64,000 bases of DNA from Idiomarina seosinensis_A. GTDB lineage: Bacteria; Pseudomonadota; Gammaproteobacteria; Enterobacterales; Alteromonadaceae. Location of the stretch: positions 2,426,684-2,490,683 of the forward strand of contig NZ_CP085211.1 of assembly GCF_044797955.1 (NCBI RefSeq), written 5' to 3'. Under the pieces are notes generated by a model that saw only the letters and a program-made list of their open reading frames with translations, did no database searches and had not been told where the DNA came from. Numbering within the stretch: the first letter of the stretch is position 1; every line of letters begins with the position of its first letter. Positions 1 to 7,221 of the stretch are shown one piece after another. Position numbers and translations under genes: made by a program.

Positions 1-331
1 CCGGGCCGGACTGGATTACCATGACCTGGCTGCGGTGAGCCTTCACGAAAGTTGGTCTGCTTTTTTAGAAACGGTTGATTATAATCGCATTTTTGCCTGT
101 ACAACTCGCGGCAAAACGCGTTATACCGATGTCGACTACCAGGCCGGGGACGTACTGCTGTTTGGCCCTGAAACCCGGGGGTTGCCACTCGAAGTATTAA
201 ACACCTTTGCTGAGCAAAACTGGCTGCGACTGCCAATGGCAAGTAATAACCGTAGCCTTAATTTATCTAACTGCGTTGCCATATTTGCTTATGAAGCCTG
301 GCGCCAGCTGGATTTTAGCGGAGCGGTTTAA
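1..331 (+). CDS. trmL: tRNA (cytidine/uridine-2'-O-)-methyltransferase TrmL, 3' part
   Basis: The frame is open from the left edge, so the gene starts outside the window. The visible part is about 109 residues and ends at a TAA at 329-331. The protein is a SPOUT-class methyltransferase: FGPETRGLP and the later SLNLSNCVAIFAYEAWRQL segment form the knotted S-adenosylmethionine site typical of TrmL. TrmL 2'-O-methylates the wobble base (position 34) of tRNA-Leu isoacceptors in the cytoplasm. A GTG at 35 lies inside the domain and should not be taken as the true start, because homologous sequence continues upstream of it in frame. The 3' end overlaps the convergent next gene by 17 bp. Confidence 0.9.
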   Translation, partial: RAGLDYHDLAAVSLHESWSAFLETVDYNRIFACTTRGKTRYTDVDYQAGDVLLFGPETRGLPLEVLNTFAEQNWLRLPMASNNRSLNLSNCVAIFAYEAWRQLDFSGAV

Positions 332-1652
332 TGTCTCGTAAAGGCTTAGCAGCTAAATCAAAGTGGCGCTTTAACAGCCGCCCCAGCTGCGAGTCAGGAA
401 AACCGATAAACAAAGGCGCCGGGTCGGTCAGCCGGGCCTGTGCATAAGGGCTTTCAATCCAGTCAGGTAAGTTATGCTGATAATCAATGACACCATGAAC
501 GCGACCCAGATCCAGCATCGCAAAGCAGTCTAGTGGGGTGTTCGCCCGATAGTAAGTTCTGCGCCCGGGCAGCAGCTTTTTCTGATAGTCATCGCCGGAA
601 AGACACACGGTGAAGTCGTCAGAGCCTGACAGCAACTGATCGCGGAGGCGGGCATCAGTGGCAAAAAGGTATAACGGGTCGTCTGTTCCCACAGGTGTTT
701 CTGAGTAAATCATGTCCTGGTTAAACTGTTCTTTCCGCACACCAACCAACATATGCGCGCGTTTTTCGTCCATTAAATTATGTGCCCGCGGCCAGTTACT
801 GGCGGATAAATTCAGGTTGTTACTGACGCCCTGAAAGACGCTGCGCACAACCTGCCATAATCGGCCGCTGCCATCGGTATTGGTCAGTCCGGGCTGGATG
901 GCACTGGCAGCCATTAAGGTTTCGGGTAGTTCCACTGGCTGCAATTTATCGGGCAGGGTCAAATTATGCCGGCGACGCAACTCGGCAATCCGGCCAGAGT
1001 TTTCCATTGCCTGCAATTTATTGTAAAGCGGCTCAACTAAATGCTTATAATCATCATGTAAAAAATGGTAGCCAGATTCATTGCGCATTCGGTAAACCAC
1101 GAACTCATCAGCGGCTTTAAGGTTTAAGCCTCTGAGTTGAAAATCCCCCAGTAAGGCGGCGTCAATGCGACCGGAGGCGAGCAGTTTTGCGATCTGCTGA
1201 ACTTCTGTTTGCTGAAATAGCGTTTTCTCAAAATTGTTGGCGCTAATTACTTTTTCGGCCGCCCGCATTCCACTGACATAAGCCAGGTTGTTGACCTTAT
1301 CAAGTGTGCATACCCCGCACTTGCGCTGATCAGCAATTAAAACGATCGAAAACTCATACAGCTTAAAGGGCACACGGTTTAAGTTGGGGATATGCTGGTC
1401 GAGTCCTTCCAGGCGTCCCATTTCACCGGCAATCTCGCCCTCGCTGGCAAGTCGCTCGGCACGTAAGCGGGGTAACTCCTGAAACTCCAACTCAATGCCT
1501 AAGTCGGCGTAGGCTTCGCGCAACACCTCGGTCACAAATTCAGCAGTAGGACCGGCCATAGGCTCGCGAAAGGTTAACTTTTGCTGAGCAAGGGCACTAG
1601 CTGTTAAGCTACAGAGCAACATAATGCCCGAGCATATCATTCGAAGTCGCAT
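315..1652 (-). CDS. periplasmic substrate-binding-like protein (SBP family 3 type)
   Basis: This 445-residue protein begins with a signal peptide of about 22 residues ending ALA-QQ, so it is exported to the periplasm. The next stretch resembles the start of family 3 solute-binding domains: TFREPMAGPTAEFVTEVL, then a region with ELPRLRAERLASEGEIAGEMGRL, which looks like the ligand pocket of amino-acid-type binding proteins. The length is nearly twice that of a single domain (about 230 residues). The second half (from about residue 250) may be a second, diverged copy, since it again has a bilobal pattern ending with FIGFPDSQLG. No permease or ATPase gene lies beside it, so a sensing or orphan-binding role is as likely as transport. 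The ligand cannot be told from sequence. The gene is convergent with trmL and divergent from the cyanophycinase-like gene. Confidence 0.65.
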   Translation of the reverse strand: MRLRMICSGIMLLCSLTASALAQQKLTFREPMAGPTAEFVTEVLREAYADLGIELEFQELPRLRAERLASEGEIAGEMGRLEGLDQHIPNLNRVPFKLYEFSIVLIADQRKCGVCTLDKVNNLAYVSGMRAAEKVISANNFEKTLFQQTEVQQIAKLLASGRIDAALLGDFQLRGLNLKAADEFVVYRMRNESGYHFLHDDYKHLVEPLYNKLQAMENSGRIAELRRRHNLTLPDKLQPVELPETLMAASAIQPGLTNTDGSGRLWQVVRSVFQGVSNNLNLSASNWPRAHNLMDEKRAHMLVGVRKEQFNQDMIYSETPVGTDDPLYLFATDARLRDQLLSGSDDFTVCLSGDDYQKKLLPGRRTYYRANTPLDCFAMLDLGRVHGVIDYQHNLPDWIESPYAQARLTDPAPLFIGFPDSQLGRLLKRHFDLAAKPLRDIKPLR

Positions 1653-1785
1653 AAGCGGTTTAGCTGAAATTAGTGAAAGTGGTTTGTAGTATATCAGGCT
1701 GACTGGCTAAAATTCTATCAGTAGCGTCGCTGACCGACTATAATCATCAGTTAAACGTTTTGCAAAAGAAGTAGAGGTTACGCAC

Positions 1786-3471
1786 ATGATCAACAAGATT
1801 GCTAAATCGATAGCTGTGTCGATGTTCGCCGCAGGTCTGTCAGGCGTCTCGAGTGCGTCGGCACAACAACAAGACGACAGCTATCGGCATTTATTTATGA
1901 TTGGTGGCGGGCTGCAAGTTTGCTCCAGCTTCAAATCCGATCAGTGCGATGACACCGACTGGATTAATAGCGATACAATGCGGACCGATCGCTACATAAA
2001 TTTATCCGAGAAGTTTCGTATAGAGGCAACAGCGGATCGCTTTTGGTCTGCCTTTCGTGAAGAAACCCGCAAAAAAGTAGCAGAAGTGCTGGAGCTAATC
2101 CACGAGCGGGTAAATGAAGACATTGTGTCAGAAAGGGTTTTTGAGCGAGAGTTTACCCGCCGTGCCACCGTACAGACCTACAACGCTTTGTCCGACGCTG
2201 AATATGCGAAAATCATCGACTTACTGGAAGTGCCCATGTCGAGCGAATTTCCTGAGGTTGTTAACCTTGATGAATCGCTCAGCAAGTCATCGACTGATAT
2301 CTATCGCGCCTGGTTTGAATCGGCTCAGCAGAACCTGGATGACGGTGAGAAGCCGGTCATCTACTTTTCGACAGCCGGGCACCGTGACCCCTATGAGCCG
2401 ATAGACTTTTACCGAAGCTTATTCTCTCAACTGGGTGCCGAAGCCAAATGGTTGCCGCTGGATAAAGCAGTAGTAACAGCCCGCAATGAAGGCCGCTGTG
2501 AGGAGCTAAGTGACGTGCAGCAGGATGTTCTTGGCGTATATCAACGCGATCGCGTTTATCGTGCTTATTATCAAAATCAGGTCGCTTTTTGTCAGGCAGG
2601 TGAACAGGACTTTGACCAGTTGGCTGAAGCCGATGCGATATTTTTTAGCGGTCCTCATGCCGATCAAATTCGCGATACGTTAATCGCAGACGATAATAGC
2701 CCGTCAGAATTGTTACGAATGACGATTGCTCAGGTACAGCAAAAGAAATTAGTTGTTGGTGCTACTGGCGCTGCAACGGCAGCACTTACCGCCCGGCCAA
2801 TGATTTCTAACGGCACCAGCGCCGCGGCAATTAAAGAGGGCAGCGTAGCCGCTAACCCGCCGGCATATGGTTGCGATCTGGATAATACCTGCCCGGTGAA
2901 TACCGACCCGGATACTTTGACTTATCATCCTTTCGGCGGTATTTCGTTGTTTCACTTTGCCAGCCTGGATGCACACTTTTCTGAGCGTGGCCGCCATGGC
3001 CGCTTAATCCGTCTCGCGGCGGATACATCGACACCCCTGTCGATTGGAATTGATGAAATGACGGCAATGACGATCAACCTTGAAAAAGGCGACTTTGATT
3101 TGCTGGGTGAACGTGGCGCCTTTTTTGTTGAAAACGCCCAGGGGGCAGAGAGTGCCGTTGCTGCAACTTTTCATTACCTGGTTGCCGGTGCTTCCGGCAT
3201 GATTAAGCCCTTTGGTCTGCAGACCGCAGAATTTGCCGAGGGCAGCAACATCGTGCAGTCGGAGCCAACCACTAACTTTTTAAGTGACCGTGGCTTAATC
3301 GACTCAATGCGGGTGCTCTGTGGTGAGCGTGAGCAAATGACCTTGCTGAATAAGCAATACCGCTTAATTGCGCAAATTGATGACAGCAGCCGAACGGCTT
3401 CTGCCGGCGGCGAGTGTCAAATCGTTAACGGCAAAATTGGTATGGCTTACCAACCTGAAGAAGAGCTGTAA
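1786..3471 (+). CDS. secreted cyanophycinase-like protein (peptidase family S51 fold), probable atypical nucleophile
   Basis: The 561-residue protein has a signal peptide (cut near ASA-QQQ, residue 26). Family S51 landmarks follow in order: MIGGGLQVC near residue 38, IFFSGPHADQIRDTL near 285-299, GATGAATAA at 325-333 followed by RPMI, LDAHFSERGRHGRL, and GIDEMTAM. The DAHFSERGR and GIDE signatures are highly characteristic of cyanophycinases. These are serine peptidases that release beta-Asp-Arg dipeptides from cyanophycin. In the family the nucleophilic serine sits in G-T-S-A-G. Here the aligned position is Thr327, so the usual Ser is absent while the His region is kept. About 150 extra residues lie between GGG and the first core strand, making it longer than the usual 270-400. 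Activity on cyanophycin is therefore uncertain. The start ATG has a purine-rich ribosome site (agaggtta) just upstream. Confidence 0.75.
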   Translation: MINKIAKSIAVSMFAAGLSGVSSASAQQQDDSYRHLFMIGGGLQVCSSFKSDQCDDTDWINSDTMRTDRYINLSEKFRIEATADRFWSAFREETRKKVAEVLELIHERVNEDIVSERVFEREFTRRATVQTYNALSDAEYAKIIDLLEVPMSSEFPEVVNLDESLSKSSTDIYRAWFESAQQNLDDGEKPVIYFSTAGHRDPYEPIDFYRSLFSQLGAEAKWLPLDKAVVTARNEGRCEELSDVQQDVLGVYQRDRVYRAYYQNQVAFCQAGEQDFDQLAEADAIFFSGPHADQIRDTLIADDNSPSELLRMTIAQVQQKKLVVGATGAATAALTARPMISNGTSAAAIKEGSVAANPPAYGCDLDNTCPVNTDPDTLTYHPFGGISLFHFASLDAHFSERGRHGRLIRLAADTSTPLSIGIDEMTAMTINLEKGDFDLLGERGAFFVENAQGAESAVAATFHYLVAGASGMIKPFGLQTAEFAEGSNIVQSEPTTNFLSDRGLIDSMRVLCGEREQMTLLNKQYRLIAQIDDSSRTASAGGECQIVNGKIGMAYQPEEEL

Positions 3472-3496
3472 GGCGCGCCGCTGGCGCCCCTTACAG
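3466..3496. terminator. stem-loop between convergent genes
   Basis: An 8-bp perfect arm pair (ctgtaagg at 3466-3473 and ccttacag at 3489-3496) continues with GC-rich pairing inside. It begins on the stop codon of the cyanophycinase-like gene and lies just beyond the end of pyrE. There is no clear T-run, so it may act as a bidirectional terminator or only as an mRNA 3'-end stabiliser. Confidence 0.4.
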
Positions 3497-3517
3497 TATC
3501 AAGCCAGCAGTAACAAG

Positions 3518-4162
3518 CTAGGCGACGCCGTAAGCTTGCTGATAGGCCTGAACTTTAGGTAGATGTTGCTTAAAGTTCGGGTCGTCTTTTAAGAACTCTA
3601 TAATGTCACTCAGACTGACAATGGCAATTACGCTGGCATCAAAGTCCCGTTCAACTTCCTGAATAGCCGATAGTTCACCCTGCCCTTTCTCCTGCCGGTC
3701 GAGAGCAATCAGAACACCCGCCAGGCTGGCGCCACTGGCGTTTACAATTTCCATTGACTCACGAATAGCAGTGCCGGCTGTAATGACATCGTCGACTAAC
3801 ATAACCTGGCCGGTTAGTTCAGCCCCTACCAGATTGCCGCCTTCGCCATGTTGCTTTTGTTCCTTGCGGTTAAAACAATAAGGCGTATCTTTTTGGTGGT
3901 TATCATAAAGAGCGATTGCTGTTGCGGCAGCGATTGGAATGCCCTTGTACGCCGGACCAAACAGAACATCGAAATGAGCACCGGAATCCACTAATGCAGA
4001 GGCATAAAAACGACCTAACTTTGCCAGGTCGGAGCCTTGGTTAAATAAACCGGCATTAAAAAAATACGGACTGATGCGACCTGATTTTAATGTGAACTCA
4101 CCAAATTTCAGCACACCCCGGGCGATCGCAAACTGGATAAACTGTTTTTGATAATCTTTCAT
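3518..4162 (-). CDS. pyrE: orotate phosphoribosyltransferase
   Basis: The 214-residue enzyme converts orotate and PRPP to orotidine 5'-monophosphate in pyrimidine synthesis. It has the family's normal length. The PRPP-binding motif VMLVDDVITAGTA lies at residues 120-132. The flexible catalytic loop FNRKEQKQHGEGG lies at 97-109. LFGPAYKGIP near 67-76 is also standard. It follows rph by 12 bp on the same strand, the conserved rph-pyrE arrangement of enteric bacteria, so the two are very likely co-transcribed. No leader peptide or attenuator is visible in the tiny gap. Confidence 0.97.
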   Translation of the reverse strand: MKDYQKQFIQFAIARGVLKFGEFTLKSGRISPYFFNAGLFNQGSDLAKLGRFYASALVDSGAHFDVLFGPAYKGIPIAAATAIALYDNHQKDTPYCFNRKEQKQHGEGGNLVGAELTGQVMLVDDVITAGTAIRESMEIVNASGASLAGVLIALDRQEKGQGELSAIQEVERDFDASVIAIVSLSDIIEFLKDDPNFKQHLPKVQAYQQAYGVA

Positions 4163-4174
4163 TACTATTAACCC

Positions 4175-4888
4175 TTAAGCCAAAGCGGACTTCTGGATGT
4201 CAATCAACTCTTTGATACTGTGACGGGCAATGTCGACCAGGCTTTGCATTTCTTCGTAACTAAAGGCTTCACCCTCGGCAGTACCCTGAATTTCGATAAA
4301 CTTACCGGCCTCGGTCATAACCACGTTCATATCAGTTTCGGCGCCCGAATCCTCCAGATAATCTAAATCACTGACAGCCTGACCATCAACAATGCCGACT
4401 GAGATAGCAGCAACCATTTCTTTCAGCGGATTAACTTTTACCAGGCCTTTGCTGCGCATATAATTCAACGCATCAACTAAAGCGACACAAGCTCCTGTAA
4501 TGGAAGCCGTGCGCGTGCCGCCATCGGCTTGCAACACATCGCAGTCAAGTGTAATTGTATTTTCACCCAGAGCCTTAAGGTCGATACAAGCGCGCAGAGA
4601 GCGGGCAATCAGTCGCTGGATCTCCATGGTGCGTCCGCCTTGTTTGCCGCGAGCCGCTTCACGTTGAGAACGGGTATGGGTAGAGCGTGGCAACATACTG
4701 TATTCAGCAGTCACCCAGCCCTGGCCTTTACCCTTTAAGAAACGCGGAACCCCCGTTTCGACACTGGCATTGCAGAGCACCTTGGTGTCGCCAAATTCGA
4801 TCAGAATTGAACCCTCGGCGTGGCGGGTAAAATTGCGGGTAATGGTTATCGGACGAATTTGTTGCGCAGTACGGCCACTTGGACGCAT
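4175..4888 (-). CDS. rph: ribonuclease PH
   Basis: The 237-residue 3'-5' phosphorolytic exoribonuclease trims tRNA precursors. It begins MRPSGRTAQQIRPI, the classic RNase PH N-terminus. It carries GTRTASITGA in the phosphate-binding part and a typical C-terminal helix ending in KELIDIQKSALA. The full length argues for an active enzyme, unlike the frameshifted copy in E. coli K-12. The ATG at 4888 has an aggag ribosome site. It is first in an operon with pyrE and divergent from smrA, with a roughly 130-bp promoter region between them. Confidence 0.97.
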   Translation of the reverse strand: MRPSGRTAQQIRPITITRNFTRHAEGSILIEFGDTKVLCNASVETGVPRFLKGKGQGWVTAEYSMLPRSTHTRSQREAARGKQGGRTMEIQRLIARSLRACIDLKALGENTITLDCDVLQADGGTRTASITGACVALVDALNYMRSKGLVKVNPLKEMVAAISVGIVDGQAVSDLDYLEDSGAETDMNVVMTEAGKFIEIQGTAEGEAFSYEEMQSLVDIARHSIKELIDIQKSALA

Positions 4889-5018
4889 AGCATCTCCTGT
4901 TTTGGCATAGGGTAAAGGGTGTTAGCGGGCTATTGTAACAAATTCGATCTGCTTATGGATCGCTTAAGCGAGGTTATCGTATTACACTGTATACGATCCA
5001 TTGTGAACGGGAGGCAGT

Positions 5019-5606
5019 ATGTCGCGTTCAGACGACCAGGAATTTGAATTATTTCGTCAGGAAATGAACGACGTCACACCCTTGGTGGGTGAAGAAGTCG
5101 CTGACATTCGCACCGCTTTTGAGCCCACTTTGGCACAAAAAGAGCGGCGTCGCGCTGCTGAGGCCGAAGAGCAGGAAAATGTGAACTTCCTCTCAACCGA
5201 ATATGTTGATTTGGTTGAACCCGATGAAGTGATTGAATTTCATCGGGACGGCGTTCAGACCGGTGTGTTTAAGCGCCTGAAACAAGGCCGCTATACCATG
5301 GAAGCCAGCTTAAACTTGCACCACCATACCTTGCGTGAAGCGCGGACAGCCGTGTTTAACTTTGTTCAGGACTGCTATAAAGCAGGTATCCGGACAGCCT
5401 TAGTGATTCATGGTCAGGGTAAACATTCAAAGCCACACCCCGCGCTTATTAAAAGCTATGTAAATAAGTGGTTGCGGGAGATGCCGCCAGTTTTAGCCTT
5501 TCATAGCGCACAACGACCTCACGGCGGGCGTGGTGCCGTTTATTTAATGCTAAAGAAAAACGCAGAGCAGAAACAAAAGAACCGTGAGCAACACGCAAAG
5601 CGCTAA
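5019..5606 (+). CDS. smrA: Smr-domain DNA endonuclease SmrA
   Basis: The 195-residue protein has a C-terminal Smr domain: SLNLHHHTLREA near 97-108, the HGQGKH loop at 131-136, and HGGRGAVYLMLKK near 168-180. The N-terminal part (EFELFRQEMNDVTPL) and the C-terminal REQHAKR tail match the SmrA (YdaL) subtype rather than MutS2 or SmrB. Smr proteins nick or cleave nucleic acids; SmrA has been described as a DNA endonuclease. The exact physiological role is unclear. The ATG has a strong gggagg ribosome site. The next gene, yicC, begins 22 bp after its stop on the same strand. Confidence 0.85.
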   Translation: MSRSDDQEFELFRQEMNDVTPLVGEEVADIRTAFEPTLAQKERRRAAEAEEQENVNFLSTEYVDLVEPDEVIEFHRDGVQTGVFKRLKQGRYTMEASLNLHHHTLREARTAVFNFVQDCYKAGIRTALVIHGQGKHSKPHPALIKSYVNKWLREMPPVLAFHSAQRPHGGRGAVYLMLKKNAEQKQKNREQHAKR

Positions 5607-5628
5607 GCCGATTGATAAGGAAAGTGAA

Positions 5629-6492
5629 ATGATCCAAAGCATGACGGGCTACGCCCGCTTCGAACATAAAGCCGACTGGGGTACTGCCGTATGGGAAATC
5701 CGTTCGGTAAACCAACGCTTTTTAGAAACTTATTTTCGGTTACCGGAGAGCTTCCGATCGTTAGAAAACTCGTTGCGTGAACAGTTCCGGAAAAAACTAC
5801 AGCGCGGCAAAGTTGAGTGCAAATTGCACTTACAGATAGAGGATGGCGAGCAGTCAGAGTTATCAATTAATGAAGAGCTTGCCAAAAGCGTTATTGCCAG
5901 CGCTAAGTGGGTGAGTCAGCACGCTGCAGCCGGTCAGATAAACCCGATTGATGTGCTTAAGTGGCCAGGTGTGGTCGCAGCCCGGGAGCAGGATATGGAC
6001 AGCCTGCAAAAAGAAGTTCTGGCAGCGTTAGATAAAGCGACAGCCGATTTCATTGATAACCGCAAGAGCGAAGGCGCCGCTATAGAGCGCATGCTGCAAG
6101 AGCGTCTGGATGGTGTCGCTGAGCAGGTGGCATTTGTCCGCAAGCGTATGCCCGACGTCATGGCCTGGCAACGTGAGCGCTTACTGGCCCGTTTTGACGA
6201 AGTAAAAATCGAACTGGACTCACAACGTGTTGAGCAAGAGATGATCATGCTGGCGCAAAAAGTCGACGTTGCTGAAGAACTTGACCGCTTGGATGCCCAC
6301 GTTGAAGAAGGCCGCAAAATTCTCAAAAAAGGCGGCCCCTGCGGTCGCCGACTCGACTTTATGATGCAAGAGTTCAACCGCGAGGCCAATACCCTGTCAT
6401 CAAAATCGATCAGTTCAGAAATCACTGCCGCCGCGGTAGATCTCAAGGTTTTAATTGAGCAAATGCGTGAGCAGATCCAGAATATCGAGTAA
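5629..6492 (+). CDS. yicC: YicC/YloC-family endoribonuclease
   Basis: The start was placed at the ATG giving MIQSMTGYARFE, which matches the family N-terminus and has an aagga ribosome site. An upstream in-frame GTG at 5584 overlaps smrA and adds unrelated residues. The 287-residue product has the full family layout: N-terminal YicC-like domain, LQIEDGEQSE in the middle, and the C-terminal DUF1732 part with GRRLDFMMQEFNREANT and a tail ending EQMREQIQNIE. E. coli YicC is an RNase linked to small-RNA turnover. The 3' end of yicC is a known integration site for mobilizable genomic islands carried by SXT/R391-type elements, and an integrase remnant lies directly behind it here. Confidence 0.95.
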   Translation: MIQSMTGYARFEHKADWGTAVWEIRSVNQRFLETYFRLPESFRSLENSLREQFRKKLQRGKVECKLHLQIEDGEQSELSINEELAKSVIASAKWVSQHAAAGQINPIDVLKWPGVVAAREQDMDSLQKEVLAALDKATADFIDNRKSEGAAIERMLQERLDGVAEQVAFVRKRMPDVMAWQRERLLARFDEVKIELDSQRVEQEMIMLAQKVDVAEELDRLDAHVEEGRKILKKGGPCGRRLDFMMQEFNREANTLSSKSISSEITAAAVDLKVLIEQMREQIQNIE

Positions 6493-6530
6493 TTTTCCGC
6501 TGATTGTTTTTTATTTTCCTGATGCTTCCA

Positions 6531-6556
6531 AAGCCCTTTTAAATAAAGGGCTTTTT
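6531..6556 (+). terminator. rho-independent terminator of yicC
   Basis: A 9-bp perfect stem (aagcccttt at 6531-6539, aaagggctt at 6545-6553) closes a 5-nt loop and ends in a run of T. It lies 39 bp past the yicC stop. Confidence 0.85.
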
Positions 6557-6562
6557 TGTAGT

Positions 6563-7015
6563 GCCTAAAAGCGGTCATTCTTGCTGGTCGTATCGTTACA
6601 CTGTCCATGGCAAGCGTCGTGAAATGACCTTGGGTAAGTACCCATTTATGGGATTGGCCGATGCTCGCGAATGATGTCGGTGGTGTGGAGAAATCACGGG
6701 ACCGGGGACTATCGCTTGATGAAGTTAAAAGTGCGACTGCAATTTTCCGAAAGCATATGGACCGCTTCGGTATGGATAATTACCTTTCTGTTTGCTTATT
6801 CCTGGTTCTTTAATGTGCACGATCTGCGGCGAACGTTCCGAAGCCAGGTATCTGCTTTAGGTTTCAGTGGCGCAGTTGGCGAACGTGCGATAAACCACAG
6901 CCTAAAGGGCGTAGAAGGTATTTACGACCGGTATGATTACTACGAGGAGCGGCGGCAGGCGCACCAGAAGGTTGCGGATGTGATTGAGCCACTGGTTTGG
7001 CGCGACTTAAAGTAA
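6563..7015 (+). pseudogene. decayed P4-type tyrosine integrase
   Basis: Two separated pieces of a phage/island integrase survive. The first (about 6563-6673) translates to CWSYRYTVHGKRREM followed by TLGKYPFMGLADARE and then a stop. This is the end of the N-terminal arm-binding domain of P4-like integrases. The second (6818-7015) gives VHDLRRTFRSQVSALG and IYDRYDYYEERR, the HxLRRT box and the catalytic tyrosine of the C-terminal domain. Between them, RKHMDRFGMDN appears in another frame, pointing to a frameshift. The first 45 or so residues and most of the core domain are missing, so the gene cannot be active. Its position right behind yicC marks the left edge of a former island. Confidence 0.85.
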
Positions 7016-7111
7016 CTAAAATTCCAAAATTCAACAAGAAAGATTGATTTGTATGTGTAAAACCAATTTTGTAATTACAATACCTTGTTTTCAAGTCTAA
7101 TTCTTTTTTTG

Positions 7112-7148
7112 TAACGGAAAAATCTAAAATGTAATGATTTTTCCGTTA
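7112..7148. repeat. perfect 13-bp inverted repeat upstream of fic
   Basis: The arms taacggaaaaatc (7112-7124) and gatttttccgtta (7136-7148) are exactly complementary across an 11-nt centre. No T-run follows on either strand, so it is not a standard terminator. It sits 74 bp before the fic start in A+T-rich DNA, where it could be an operator or an element end. Confidence 0.6.
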
Positions 7149-7221
7149 AATCAGTTATCATATCGTATACATAAACGTTGACTAAAGATAAGACCTTTTT
7201 GGCGAGAAGTAAAGGACTGCT

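Noticed and set aside
5934..6608. Minus-strand open frame of 224 codons opposite yicC
   Set aside because: It is a shadow of yicC: rich in Ser and Arg, without a ribosome site, and the plus-strand gene is well conserved.
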